Assembly (NCBI GenBank): GCA_023053575.1
Contig: JAKZAP010000087.1
Coordinates: forward strand, 124,001 to 188,000
DNA from: Branchinecta lynchi
Taxonomy: Eukaryota; Arthropoda; Branchiopoda; Anostraca; Branchinectidae
Direction: 5' to 3'
Length of the DNA: 64,000 nt
Positions 12,040 to 23,544 of the stretch are shown here, in pieces. The translations under genes were made by a program, and so were the position numbers. The notes below the pieces were generated by a model. That model ran no database searches, was not told where the DNA came from, and was given only the letters and a program-made list of their open reading frames with translations. Each line of letters opens with the position of its first letter. Positions within the stretch are counted from its first letter, which is position 1.

Positions 12040-12700
12040 AGCTAATGAAATAGTCGAATTAGGGATAAGGAGGCATGCTGAATCCGAATATGAAATTTGT
12101 TTTCTCGCCGGACAAATAGTTCACCCGTAATCCGGTGAAAACGGGAAAATTTGTGAAAAGTAAAAGTTTAATGTGAAGTTGATTGGAGGTTCGATTTGGG
12201 GGCAAGGAAACGTGCTGAGTCCGAATCTAAAAATTATTCGCCGGACAATCAGTTCGGCCGGAATCCGGCCAAAACCGGAGAATTTGTTTAAAGTAAAAGT
12301 TTTATTTAAATTTGAGAAGAAATTCTACTTGGGGTAAGTAGGCATGCTGAATTCGCATTTGACAATCATTTTCTCACCGGACGTATAGATCGCTCGGAAT
12401 CCGGCTGAAATCGGAAAATTTGGTAAAAGTAAAAGCTTAATTTGAAGTTGATTAGAAGATGGAGGTAGGGTAAGGAGACATGCTGAACTCGTTTTTGAGC
12501 TTTATTTTTTCGCTTGGTAAGCAGTTCCGGAATTCCGCCGAAAACGGAAAATTGGCAGAAGTAAGGAAGGAATTTTCGATCTGCTTCGTCAAAACAGATA
12601 TGACTTAAAGGGGTAAACGCACATGCTGAATCCATATCTGAACTTGGTTTTCTCATATGCCAGCTATTTCGTCTTAATCTGTTTCTAAATTTTAATAGTA
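12040..12700. repeat. Diverged tandem repeat, ~133-bp period, about 5 units
   Basis: The block CGGAATCCGGC, then GGAAAATTTG, then AAAGTAAAAGTTTAA recurs with its core near 12142, 12274, 12411 and 12541. The ~130-137-bp spacing and a GG-AAG-AGGCATGCTGAAT segment complete each unit. The minus-strand ORF at 12366-12764 is made of this repeat and is not a gene. Confidence 0.7.
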
Positions 12701-12770
12701 AAGTGTTCAATGAGTCTGGCGAAGACTGGATCTGGCGAAGACAAGACCCAATTGTCTGGATCAAATTTGA

Positions 12771-13510
12771 ACTTTTGGGATCCCATCGAAAACTTTGATC
12801 TTGTTACATTTAAAGCTTTTAAAGTCTGATGATTACAAATTAGGTTTTTTTAATAAATGTTTTGTTATTGGGTATATGAAATGGCTTGGTTCTAAAGCTG
12901 TTTAGATCATTTCTAGCAAGAAATTTTTTTAACTATTCACTGACATCAAGTGTGTTACTTTACCATTTTATTTGACTGCTTGAAAAGCAAGAAACAAAAC
13001 CAAGATAAGGACAAGTTTAGAAAATGTTCAAACAAGGACCTACCTCTACTGTTCCAACTAGCAAAGGAATCCAAGCAATAATTAAAAAGATTATGGACAA
13101 TGATGGTTCGAAAATACAAGGAGCTCTTAAGACGGTTATACCGTGCTGTTAGATGGTTCTAACAAGTTGTTGGAAGAAGAATTTTTAATATATGAAAACG
13201 AGTTTTTTTTTAATATTTATCAGTTCACTGATATCAAGTTGGTTATCTTCTCTTTTTATTTGACTAAAAGGAAAAAGAAATAATCAAACCAAAAACAGCC
13301 AAACAAAAAATAAAACCATGGTGTAGTCATATCAAGAGAGGTGCTGAAAGAAAATCCTCCTCTTACACTGGGGGATAGCATTAAAAAAAAAATTACGTCT
13401 CTATCTGATTTCTTTACCTCACTGATAGATTGTTCAAAATAACAGTCGGGAGAAGGAGAAGTAATCAAATAAATTTGTTTGATTTTATTATTTTATTTAG
13501 CCATCCTATT
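12771..13510. other. AT-rich, no gene recognised
   Basis: Short open frames only. Two related AT-rich segments (AACTATTCACTGACATCAAG near 12935, and CAGTTCACTGATATCAAG near 13220) hint at a diverged ~290-bp duplication. Confidence 0.35.
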
Positions 13511-15640
13511 CTAGCCTGGTTGTATTGCTGGGTCGCCGTCACTACCTCCATCCGCCGATTCACCCAACCGTCAATACGCCCAATCCAAAAATCTGTCGAT
13601 TCATCCTACCGTCGATTCACCTACCCGTCGATTCGCCCAACGTCGATTCAACCAACGTCCTGTTGCTTGAGCGTCGATTAACACAAATCCATGATCCCTC
13701 GATTCGCTCACCCGTCATAAGACCCAACACATCCGCCACAACTCCCACTTTTCCAGACAGTTCCGCTACCCGTCACAAGATCCAAAAGATCCGTCGATTC
13801 GCCCAACAAATCTGTCACAAGCCCCACTGTTTCCGTAAGTTCGCCTACCCGCCACGAGACCCAAAATATTCGTCGGTTCGCCCAATTTTCAAAACTGACG
13901 TTTGATCCAGCGCGGCTCTTTTGATTGAACGCGGTAGACGAAAGCGACTAGTCACAGGGGAGTAATTAAAATGGATACGATACCGTCCGACGTAAAGAAG
14001 GGTGAAAACTAGTCGGTACAGCTTGAGCCAGAATGATGAGAAGCATGATATAAGACCTCAGTGCTGATAAGAAAGAGGAAATGGAGGATGAATGCAAGAG
14101 TAAAATAGGAATGAGCTACCATATTTTTAGGTACAACATGTAGCGAAAGCGGTAAGCTACATATTGGCGTTATTTGGTCGGTTAAAGGAAATTATAATGC
14201 CCCACGATCATTCAATTCTCAATAGAGTAAATTTTGATTGGTGCTCCCCCAATACTTTTGTTCGGCAGACGTGACCCAATGTCGGCGAAACCTTTGGTCG
14301 GCAGGAATACCAAAGGTTCCGAGGGGAACCAGAGGAGAGTATTTCTGAAACTATTGCAGCTGGAACACTGAAGCTGAAGGGATATACTGATCCATGTTAT
14401 GCTTCCTTATACATGACCCTTGTCGGATGAATCGGAAAACAATTGTACTAATTAGTCGGTAACTTTACAAGCTTCTACTTAACAGCAGGCCAACGACAAT
14501 TATATGTCAACTTTATCACTCAAGTTTTTAACGGATTTCTTTTGTTATTCCAGTTGTTCCGGGTTGTGCCTGATTTTAGCTGAATCGGTCTAGCACGAAA
14601 AACTCATAATGACGATCACAATGCCCACGACTCAAAATGCCCAGTATTCAAAATGTCCACGATTCAAAATGCCTACGACTCATATTGCCCACGGTTCACA
14701 ATGCCCACGATTGTACAGTTTGATGTGTTTAGGTCGTGGTAACGGAGCTAGTGATGAATGTGAAACGAAAGGAACGGACCGAGTATCAGGATGGCGATAA
14801 TCGTGCATTGAAACTGTTCAATTACAATGTGATTTCGAATTCTGAAAATAAACAGCGATTTCAAAATGTTATTTTTGATAATTCTTACCTTCAGGGTGCA
14901 AGGTTTAGATCCCCATTTCTTCGGTACTTTCGCGCAAATCATTCTAGTTTGATGAACTATAAAATAATCTCTTCACAATTTTTCGTAGTAATCCTATCCC
15001 TTTTAATCTCGCTGTCCGTTGTCCCAGATCATTTTGACCCTCCTACCGACAGTTAGTCGTCGGCATTTTGAACAAGGACGATTTTAGCCTTCCATGAGTG
15101 TATTTTAAACTGTCGGAATTTTGGACCGTTGACGATTTTGATTTCAGGGTCTACACCCTGAATTATGGCATTTTGAGTCGTGTACTCGTGGGCATTGTGA
15201 GAGTGGGCAAAACGATCGTGCTGATTTTGGAAACCACCCGAAAAATGTCTTTGATATGATACTTTGTTTGTTTATGGTTTTCGTGCCCCTACCTCGGCAC
15301 TCAAATCGATTCTGATCAAACTTTTACAAGACATTACTTACCGTTTTTCAAGGGCACGAAAATAAGTGTGTTAATTCGTCAGCCTGATATTTGGCCTTAG
15401 AACAAAGCTTTAATCAGTGGGTGAATCCATGCTTCAAAAAACGAGATTGGGCGAATCGACGGGTGGGTGAATCGACGGGTGGGCGAATCAGCGGGTGGGC
15501 GAATCGACGGATATTTGGGTCTTGTGACGGTTAGGCGAACTGTCGGAAAAAGTGGGGAATGTGACGTATTTTTGAGGCATTATGACGGGTGGGCGAAAAG
15601 ACGGTTCCCCTTATTGCTAGCCTGGTTGTCGAACAAAATG
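13511..15640. mobile_element. Nested inverted-repeat (foldback-like) structure with ~16-bp minisatellite arms
   Basis: The outer left arm (about 13540-13910) is built of CCGTCGATTCGCCCAAC-type units, and the outer right arm (about 15440-15610) of the reverse complement, GGGCGAATCGACGGGTG. A longer paired block is CCGTCACAAGACCCAAAATA (near 13850) with GATATTTGGGTCTTGTGACGG (near 15510). A second inverted pair is nested inside: CACGATTCAAAATGCC units at 14610-14715 face GGCATTTTGAGTCGTG units at 15060-15210. TCTAGCCTGGTTGT flanks the left side and a matching CTAGCCTGGTTGT the right side (near 15618), but both in direct orientation. There is no transposase ORF. Confidence 0.6.
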
Positions 15641-15805
15641 CATTTGTCCGAGAAGAAAGTCTTGTATATTATTTATAACAAGTATGTAATGTATTTGCTT
15701 CTGCTACTGTCTGGCCCAGTACCTAGCCAGTTTCTGATCAGCAGACTCTAGATCGTCCTTGGATGACTCTTCAATAACTGTCTTAAACTGTAAATTTTAC
15801 CTACC

Positions 15806-15973
15806 TACACTAAAAAGTTTATCAGAGTAAGGATTAACGTTACCTGCAGTATTTCTACTGGAATTCATGTTATCTCCACTGAGATAAAATTAATACGAAT
15901 TAGAGATAAGATTATCTTTTTAGAGACAAGATTAATCCCAGTAGCAAATACTGCATGATTTTTGTACAGTGTA
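15806..15973. mobile_element. MITE, second copy of the 2390-2550 family
   Basis: The 168-bp copy starts TACACTAAAAAG and ends TTTGTACAGTGTA. It shares AGATTAATCCCAGTAGCAAA and TACTGCAT with the first copy. The left end and internal palindrome are more decayed than in copy 1. Confidence 0.7.
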
Positions 15974-17585
15974 GTTTAATGTTGAGTTTAGGCTATTGGG
16001 TCCATTGTCCATATTCCTGTTAATTTGAATTTGTTTGCCTTCTATCCTTATTGTCTTATACTTTCTCACTGTTGAACACAGGCCCAAACATAAAAAGGGT
16101 TGCCCAATTCTTTCCTGTAAGTCACGTGTCCCAGTATCTGTCATGTGAAAATTTTTCAGATACCTGATCTAACACACCCAGTGGGATTTAAGAACAATCT
16201 TTCTGATATGGCCTAAGCAGAACAACTCATAACCATGTACGAGAACGCTATCCAGTGGTGAAACTGGGGGGGGGGGGGGGGACGAAAGCTCTGCCAGCAA
16301 AACAGGAAACTTCCTGTTGGGAAAAGGCAGCGTTTGTCGGTACGGCACGCTTTAGCATTCTGTTTCTGATACCGATAAATCTCTGTCGGTAAGCCAGGAA
16401 ACTTCTTGTTGGAAAATTGGCAGTGCTTCTCGGCGCGGAGACAATGCGTGGATTCGATCTTCGGTACCGGTAAGGGCTCTGACAAACACTTTCCTCATTT
16501 CATTTCCTGATATCTGTTGTTTTTCATTTTTCGACACAATGACCGGGAAAGGTCTTGTCGGTAAAATGGGGCTCTCTTTTTCGGTCTGTTTACATCAGGA
16601 ATGGATAAAAATCTTGTCATTAAATTCAGCACTTTTGAACTATTTGTCAGTGCGAGACTTTTTGACTGGAATATTCTCGTCGGTAAATCCGAAATGCACT
16701 AACCAAACACTTCTTCGTAACTTTCTGTTCTTTGGCGGTAAACCAACCACACCGGCAAACCTGTTTCGTCGAATTGTTCTTCGTGTGGTTTCTCTGTCCC
16801 CACCCATAAACTGCCCTTTTGGGTTGATCTGGTTGCTTATCAGTCCGGGAAATAGTTAACTTTATTCAGTGACATATGAGTTTCTAATTCCCGTCAGTGA
16901 TACACCCACCAACTCGGCCCACCGAGGTTGGGTCAGGCAAGGATATCTGAATAACACAATAAAGTCCCATGGTCGCAGTATTGCCAAGTTTGTCTCAATC
17001 GTTCAATCGATTTGGTCCCTAAGCATTTAAGAAAATGTCCAGGACCGACCCCTAATCCCCCCACAGCACGACCATAATGCAAGAAGAGGTTCGGACACAT
17101 ATATTTAATCTGCGTCACTCGAACGGAGCACTTCCGAAAAATTTCCAGTGGGCCTACCGTTCCGGTACACCTCAGCCCCACCTTCACCCAACGGACGTCA
17201 GATCCGGTTTGGGCCTCAAATTACTTGTCTAGGTCCGATGAGTTTTTTACATTTCAAGTTTTATCCCCCACTCTATCCGTTCTGCCCCTACTCGTATTGC
17301 AATATTTTTGAGACCTCCTTGCAACACTGTTCTCGAACGCGGATAAATTGAACATCTTGGGCAAGTTTCAGTCTAATCTGAGCACTTTCTAACGCCCATG
17401 CACACGTTTGGTTTTTGAAGCGTCATATCACAAAGTTACTCTGACCCCTCCTACCTTCCACTCAGTTGTCGGATTTCGTTCGGACATAGAAGCAGCAAAC
17501 TTAGGGCATCTGCTCCCATCAGCCATCAAGTTTCCGTTAAACTGGATTGCCGGTTCATTTCACCTGTACTTTGATTCAACGCATC
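15974..17585. other. Repeat-derived stretch, no gene recognised
   Basis: It contains a long G homopolymer near 16267 with AGTGGTGAAACT before it. A related AGTGGCGAAACTAG next to a long C run occurs in inverse orientation near 17818-17865, so the two are an inverted pair of one dispersed family. GTCGGTAA recurs at irregular ~30-120-bp spacing over 16335-16740. ORFs of 61-106 codons show no motifs. Confidence 0.4.
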
Positions 17586-17662
17586 CTCATACCAAATTTG
17601 AACAAGATATCTCAACCCCTTTGAGAGTTATCATCGTAACAGACGGACAGACAAACTTTACG
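17586..17662 (-). repeat. Dispersed repeat with TCCGTCCGTCTGTTA-type core, copy 2 (inverted)
   Basis: Reverse-complement match to 11860-11945. GAGATATCTTGTTCAAATTTGG here corresponds to GAGATATTTTGATCAAACTTGG there. Confidence 0.65.
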
Positions 17663-18649
17663 AACTCTTAGATGCTGTTTTGGACCCCCCAAAAACCGCT
17701 TAGTTTACAAGCGAAAAAGACAGCCGCGTAAATCTTCAAGCAATGAAGTAATCTGTTGCGGTGTCTTATCACTGCTTTTCGTTATCGTTAAATCTTTCCG
17801 GTAAAATCTGGGCTTGCCCCCCCCCCCCCCCACGAAAATGGACTAGTTTCGCCACTGCGTCCATGACTTTTCGTGACTCTTTTATTTGAACTCTATGCAG
17901 AAAAATTGGCGCAGCTCATCTTAGCTTAGCCGAACTACTTATATACATGTACAAAGTGAACAGACATCACTTTTCCTGACTGTTCTATTTGACCCCTCTA
18001 TCCAGAAAATTTAACACAGGTTTTTCCGTGGTGGTTGCAGACATAAAAAAAGCTAAGTGTACATTGACCAAAAATCGAAATTGAGATTTGCGAACAGCTA
18101 ATAGCCATAATAATATCCTAAAGTATCTTGACATTATGAACAGTTTACAGTGCACAATACAATGTGACGATGAAGCAAGCTAAAGTGAGATGAATTTGAA
18201 ATCTTTATTGCAAGGATGGCAAAAAGTAGACTTTCACATACTATTTCACAAGCCTTGTATTCCCTGCTCTGTAGCAAAGTCTCGCTCACACATAAAACCA
18301 AGTCATATTTTAGATGGCATATAAAATCGAGTGTTTGCAAGGCAGAAATCGTACTATGCTCTGTCAAAAAAGGTTTTAGACCAAGCATTAAATAGTACTT
18401 TCGTATTGGAGGCCAAGTACCTGCGAGAAGGTCTTCACTCAAAGATGAACTAGGAACAACAAACAAACAAGAAAGCAGAACCAACATGAGGTAAGAAGTT
18501 CAAGTATTCACATGCCAGAATCTGTAATTGAACTAAATAATAGTGTATGCTACAACAATTAAAATCTACACTCACATACTTCTGTTTGTCAGTACTTTGA
18601 AAATTTTGTAATTAAGTAAAGTACAAGTAATACGATTTTTAGTGCGAAA
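17663..18649. other. AT-rich, no gene recognised
   Basis: It includes the C homopolymer at about 17818-17832. The minus-strand 117-codon frame at 18134-18487 has a hydrophobic start but no family motif and no supporting copy. Confidence 0.35.
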
Positions 18650-18815
18650 AGTGTTCATTTGGGAACAATCCACTCTTGCGGCCGAGGTAGCCGCTTTTTC
18701 GTTTTCGGTTTTCACCGTTTTTTCGGAAATCGTAACTCTAGAACCATGAAAAGTATCAAGTTGAAACAGGACGTACTTGTGGTCATTGGGGTCTAGTTGT
18801 GCCTTTTTGGGTGTT
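18650..18815 (+). repeat. Dispersed repeat, direct copy of 10840-11005
   Basis: See 10840-11005: same order of GGAACAATCCACTCTTG, GGTTTTCACCG, TATCAAGTTGAAA and GGGGTCTAGTTGTGCC. Confidence 0.65.
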
Positions 18816-18965
18816 CGAGTCCTCACAGCCACTTGCTTCAGAGAGCCCATTTCGCCGAGTGAGTGATGCTCCCACCTTGACTGATATTTATCTGGATGTG
18901 ATTTGGCGACGAAGAGATTCATAATTTCAGTCCATGTTAGTGGCAATCCATTTATTGTTGAAAAC

Positions 18966-19640
18966 AGGGAAAATAGGTCTAAAAAAAATAGTGAAGACTG
19001 GTAGGCTGTAGTAAAGATTGACTGTTAGGAATGTTGTGACTAGAACGTCTGTTGCTTGTTTGAATGAGGTGTTTGTATACTTGTTTGAATGTTCGTTCAG
19101 ATCATAAATGTATATTGCCGATTTCAGGACATGCACACTACGGTACCGTTTTCGCATCGCGGACTGGTGTGATCTTCGGAAAGAGGATTACTATGATGCT
19201 ATAGCTGTTCGAAGCAATAGAACAGGGAAAGTTAATGGAATAAGTGCTACGTCCTGAAACTCCAATATGCCGTGATAATAAAATGTCTAAAACAGTACAA
19301 ATATAATCTTAAATTGTGAGAGAAAGCTTGGAACTCAATTGACTGGCAAAAGTTCTTATTGCATTCGTAAAAGTAACTACTAATCATCAATGGATATTTC
19401 CAGCAGTAGGTTACTTACCTTAGTTTAGATCACTTCATTGGTATAAAGAAGGAATAGTATAGTAACATCCGTTAGTGTTTTATTGTGTAACAAATAGAAC
19501 CTCTGGCTGTATAAACTACAAGGAGAATGGAAATTGTCGAAACTGATCTAATAAAAACAACCTAGGAATGATATAGTTATTTGAGGAAGAAAGAACTGAC
19601 TTCTGTGAATTTGCAGGTCGATCTACTCGTCGTCGTCCGT
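18966..19640 (-). repeat. Dispersed repeat, copy 2 of an inverted pair
   Basis: Reverse-complement match to 1598-2316. Read on the minus strand, the exon-like frame of copy 1 is interrupted here by a stop, and only the second of the two GTAAGT donors remains. The two copies sit about 17 kb apart with unrelated repeat sequence between, so they are more likely two insertions of one family than the ends of a single large element. Confidence 0.65.
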
Positions 19641-19819
19641 CATTGTTTCAACAGATGAAGGAACAGCAAAGAAATGTCATTGCGAGGAAGCAAGTAATTT
19701 GTCAGGAATTAAAACAAAACTTTTTCTTGTGGGCTAGTAATGATGGCAAAATTTACTCGTTAATGTACTAGTTGAAATTTGGCAACATTAATGTTTGAAA
19801 CGTTCTTAAAATGTTCTTG

Positions 19820-19990
19820 GGGAGTAGTAAGCTAAGGAAGAGAAGGTAGGGAGGAAACTCGTGGGAGGGGGAATTGGGAAGAAAAGAAAGGGAGGGTAGT
19901 GGGAGGGAAGAAAGGTACTAAATAAAGAGGGGAGACAGCAAAAGGAGGGGGGAACAAAAAAGAATAGGAGGGGGGGGCAAGAAGGGTGAG
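19820..19990. other. Purine-rich (G/A) tract
   Basis: About 170 bp of almost uninterrupted purines on the plus strand (GGAGGG, AAGAAAAG and AGGAGGGGGG runs), capable of triplex or other non-B structure. No gene. Confidence 0.7.
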
Positions 19991-20054
19991 GCTTGAATGT
20001 TAGCCGGAGAATTTTTCAGTAAATTTATTAAATAAATTGATGTATTGAATGCTG

Positions 20055-20098
20055 AGTATGGTTGAAAACCAGATGAAGTATGGTTGAAAACCAGATGA
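20055..20098. repeat. 22-bp perfect direct duplication
   Basis: AGTATGGTTGAAAACCAGAT plus GA occurs twice in tandem at 20055-20076 and 20077-20098. Confidence 0.85.
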
Positions 20099-20159
20099 AA
20101 ATACGTTACTTCATTGCTCCGCTATACACGATTAATCGATTTTCGAATATAGTGAACTT

Positions 20160-20664
20160 CTCCTGTCAGATTTGGGGTACCTCTGTTCGTATTACCTGTG
20201 TTGTATGCTTGACGACAAAGATTTTTGAAGTTACCATGGTATCTGGTTCCACTGTAACTGGATCTGAATAGTGTCATAATTCACTAACCAAGGTATCTGA
20301 TACCACTGTAACTAGACCTGCATTTTTGTCATTTTGCACTGACCAAATATCTGATACCACTGTAACTGGATCTGAATGTCTTCTGCGCTGTGTTGTATGC
20401 CGGACGGTATGTCCACTGTAACTGGATCGGAATAGTGTCATATTTCACTTACCAAGGTATCTGATACCACTGTAACTAGATCTGCATTTTGTCCTTTCGC
20501 ACTGACCAAGGTATCTGATACCACTGTAACTGGATCTGAATGTCTTATGCGCTGGAACCTGTGTTGTATGCCGGACGAAAATATTTACAAAAACTGGTGT
20601 TAAGCCTCATCCTCTCTGCAGGTTCAATCACTTCATATCATCCTCTCTCTCTGAAGGTTGATAT
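20160..20664 (+). repeat. ~300-bp satellite, left part
   Basis: Units contain GCTTGACGACAAAGATTT, GAAGTTACCATGGTATCTGG, an inner ~75-bp subrepeat (ACCAAGGTATCTGATACCAC, then TGTAACTAGATCTGCATTTT), TTGTATGCCGGACGAAAA and CATCCTCTCTCTGAAGGTTG. The same satellite resumes at 22199 after the non-LTR insertion. Confidence 0.9.
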
Positions 20665-22198
20665 TGAATTTTAATATTTTTCTTTCTCATGAATTACATA
20701 GTATTTCTCTCACGTCTGCGGATATTGAAGAAGCTGTAAAGGGTCTGAAATCTAAAAGTACAGCAGACTATGATGGTGTGTACTCTAGTCATATTAAGTT
20801 TGCAACGCCTACATTTTATGCGAAACTTTTAACATTTTTTAACCTTATTTTTATTTCCAGATTAGTCCCAGATTCTTTTAAAATAGGTATAGTTTCTCCT
20901 ATCCCTAAGAATGGAAAAACGCGTTATGATTCTTGTGATTCGTTCCGGCCCATTACTAAAAGTTGCCAAATAAGTAAGTTGTTCGAATTGTGTGTGAAGA
21001 AGTATTTTAGTTCTTTGGATTATGGATCTAATCAAGTTGGTTTTACAAGAGGTATGGGATGCGACCATGCGCACGCTACTTTTTCATCGATTATTAATTC
21101 CGCTTGGGAGACGGGTCAGCCACTTTATACTCTGTTGGTAGACATTAAGGGTGCTTTCGATAATCTTTCGCATGCTTCAGCTCTGTTAAGTTTATATTAT
21201 GCTAATATCCCTCTTGCATTGGTAAAAGTTTTTAAAGCTTGGTATTCTGGTTTAAGTGTCCGAGTAGTCTTTAGATCAGTATTATCTGTGTCAAAAATTT
21301 TTGTAAATAAGGGCGTGAGGCAGGGTGGGGTTCTTTCACCTTTTATTTTCAATCTTTGTCTTGTTGAATGTTTCCGGCTTTTAAAAACATCTCTAATACA
21401 CCTGGCTGTTGATTGTACATATATAGCTTACGCTGATGATATTATTCTTATGGCTCGTTGTAAAGATCAGCTAATTGTAAATTTTAACATTTTGGTGGCG
21501 GAACTGAGGAAAAAAGGCCTTTGCGTTAGTCCTTCTAAGTGCCAATATTTCGTTATTAATGATCCGCATGGTATTTCGTCCTTAAACTGTGGTGGTGGGA
21601 ACCTTTTCCAACCCCTTGATGTTGTGACTTACCTTGGAATCCCCTATTGTTCAGTGAAACGTAATTTTCAATCAATTGTAGTAAGAAATATTGAACTAAA
21701 AATCCGTAAGACGTTTGGAGCTTTAATCCATCTGAGGGGTAAGCTTAGACGTGATATTCTTGCCCGTATATACCAGTCAACTGTTTTACCAATAGTCATT
21801 TTTCCAGCGGTGGTGGTGAATGGTTTTAATCGTGGTATGATTGCTAGTGTCCGTGTGTGCTATTTTAAATACTGTAAATTTTTGCTTGGATACCCTTTAT
21901 TTGCTAGAAATACACCTCTAATTAATTCACTTTCAGTTAAAGATCCTGCCCTGGCAATTCAGCAGAAATTTGATAATTTTGTTGCTAAAGCTATTAATAT
22001 TCTGATTCTGAAGAATCTGTTTCCGTTTTTCGCTAAAAAGCTAATAGTTAAGTAAGTACAGTGCTTTGTTGAATGTACGTCAATTGTTATTTATTGTTAT
22101 GAAAGTTATTTGTAACAGTGTTTTTTAAATTTACTTTAGTACTCCTCATTATATATTCTTTGAGGGAAATAAATAAATGAATGAATGAATGAATGAAT
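20665..22198 (+). mobile_element. 5'-truncated non-LTR retrotransposon inserted in the satellite
   Basis: The element starts inside its reverse-transcriptase ORF and ends in a (TGAA)n tail after AATAAATAAATG. Both junctions fall in the satellite sequence that reads GGTTGATATGACTT when uninterrupted. The left flank ends TTGATAT and the right flank resumes ATATGACTTC, giving a target duplication of about 4 bp (ATAT at 20661-20664 and 22197-22200). The tail type is common in CR1/L2/Jockey-related lineages. The endonuclease domain is absent because of the 5' truncation. Confidence 0.85.
20667..22055 (+). CDS. Reverse transcriptase of a non-LTR retrotransposon (N-terminally truncated)
   Basis: This is the polymerase part of an ORF2-type protein that copies element RNA into DNA at a nicked target. 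About 463 uninterrupted codons remain (residues numbered from the upstream open-frame start at 20658). Visible RT motifs: an SFRPIT block at about 95-100 with SKLFE after it, GFT at 128-130, motif A with VDIKGAFDNL (Asp162), motif B GVRQGGVLSP at 219-228, motif C YADD at 258-261 and a thumb-side YLGIP at 325-329. These motifs are non-LTR, not LTR-type. The N-terminal AP-endonuclease is missing and there is no native start codon, so this copy cannot be autonomous. The frame is intact to its TAA and the catalytic Asp residues remain, which suggests a fairly recent insertion. The 3' UTR is about 140 bp. Confidence 0.93.
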   Translation, partial: NFNIFLSHELHSISLTSADIEEAVKGLKSKSTADYDGVYSSHIKFATPTFYAKLLTFFNLIFISRLVPDSFKIGIVSPIPKNGKTRYDSCDSFRPITKSCQISKLFELCVKKYFSSLDYGSNQVGFTRGMGCDHAHATFSSIINSAWETGQPLYTLLVDIKGAFDNLSHASALLSLYYANIPLALVKVFKAWYSGLSVRVVFRSVLSVSKIFVNKGVRQGGVLSPFIFNLCLVECFRLLKTSLIHLAVDCTYIAYADDIILMARCKDQLIVNFNILVAELRKKGLCVSPSKCQYFVINDPHGISSLNCGGGNLFQPLDVVTYLGIPYCSVKRNFQSIVVRNIELKIRKTFGALIHLRGKLRRDILARIYQSTVLPIVIFPAVVVNGFNRGMIASVRVCYFKYCKFLLGYPLFARNTPLINSLSVKDPALAIQQKFDNFVAKAINILILKNLFPFFAKKLIVK

Positions 22199-23100
22199 AT
22201 GACTTCATATAATCATGTATGCTTGACGACAAAGATTTTTGAAGTTACCATGGTATCTGGTTCCACTGCAACTGGATCTGGATATTGTCATTTTTCAACT
22301 TACCAAGGTATCTGATACCACTGTAACTAGATCTGTATTTTGTCATTTTGTACTGACCATGGTATCTGATACCACGGTAGCTGGATCTGCATATCTTCTG
22401 CGCTTGTACCTGTATTGTATGCCGGACGAAAACGATTGACTAAAATTTGTGATAACCAATATCAGCTCTGGAGGTTGAATGGCTGCATATCATCCCCTCT
22501 CTGAAGGTTGATATGACTCTATATAATCATGTATGCTTGACGACAAAGATTTATGAAGTTACCGTGGTATCTGATACCACTGTAACTAGATCTGTATTTT
22601 GTCATTTTGCTCCGACCAAGGTATCCGATGCCATTTTAACTGGATCTGCATATCTTCTGCGCTGGTACCTGTGTTGTATGCCGGACGAAAACGAGTTACT
22701 AAAGTTGGTGTTAAGCAACATCAGCTCTTGAGGTTGAATGGCTTCATATCATCCTCTCTCTGAAGGTTGATAGGAATTCATATAATCATGTACGCTTGAC
22801 GACAAAGATTTTTGAAGTTACCATGGTATCTGGTTCCACTGAATGGATCTGGATAACGTCATTTTTGCACTTACCAAGGTAACCGATACCGTCGTAACTA
22901 GATCTGCATTTTGTCATTTTGCACTGACCAAGGTATCTGATGCCACTATAACTGGATCTGCATGTCTTCTGCACTGGTATGTGTTTTGTGTGCTGGACGA
23001 AAAAGATTCACAAAAACTAGTGTTAAGCATCATCCTCCCTGGAGGTTGAATGACTTCATATCATCCTCTCTCTGAAGGTTGATATGACTTTATATAATCC
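22199..23100 (+). repeat. ~300-bp satellite, right part, three units
   Basis: Units begin (CTTCATATAATCATGTATGC or variant) near 22202, 22513, 22786 and, partially, 23087, giving periods of about 312, 273 and 300 bp. The inner ~75-bp subrepeat with GGTATCTGATACC (itself a palindrome) occurs two to three times per unit. Small ORFs here on both strands are repeat shadows. Confidence 0.9.
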
Positions 23101-23262
23101 TCTTTGGATGGTAATGTGAAGTCACGTCTAGCGCAAAGCCGACTTCACCAAGCTCGCAACTGGCCGCGTCTGTGCGGAAAAAAGGCGAAGCAAGAAGTTA
23201 AGTATAATTTACTAAATGGTACAAAAATATTAGCTTTCAGATAAAACTGCAAGCAAGTAAAT

Positions 23263-23535
23263 CATTTACGTCACGAGTATTCGGAATTCGGCATCTCCTG
23301 CAGCAGGGAGAGTAGAATAGGAAGCAGGAAACAGGGCTCCCAGTAGTGTTCCTCCTGAAACACGGAGAGTAGAATAGGAAGTAGGAAACAGGGCTTCCAC
23401 TTGTGTTCCTCCTGAAACACGGAGAGTAGAATAGGAAGTAGGAAATAGGGTTCTCAATCGTGTTCCTCCTGCACCAGGGAGAGTAGAATAGGAAGTAGGA
23501 AATAGGGTTCTCAATCGTGTTCCTCCTGCATCACT
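23263..23535. repeat. 57/58-bp minisatellite, four units
   Basis: GAGAGTAGAATAGGAAG-AGG recurs near 23307, 23364, 23421 and 23479, with GTGTTCCTCCTG between. Because 57 is a multiple of three, a minus-strand frame repeats every 19 residues. It is not a credible gene. Confidence 0.85.
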
Positions 23536-23544
23536 GAGAAAGGT

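Noticed and set aside
1598..19640. A single 18-kb Polinton/Maverick with the inverted pair as terminal repeats
   Set aside because: The interior lacks any polymerase B, integrase, capsid or ATPase gene and consists of unrelated repeats. The copies are internal-looking fragments without clean ends.
23266..23514. 82-codon ORF with 19-residue repeats
   Set aside because: It results from a 57-bp minisatellite whose period is a multiple of three.
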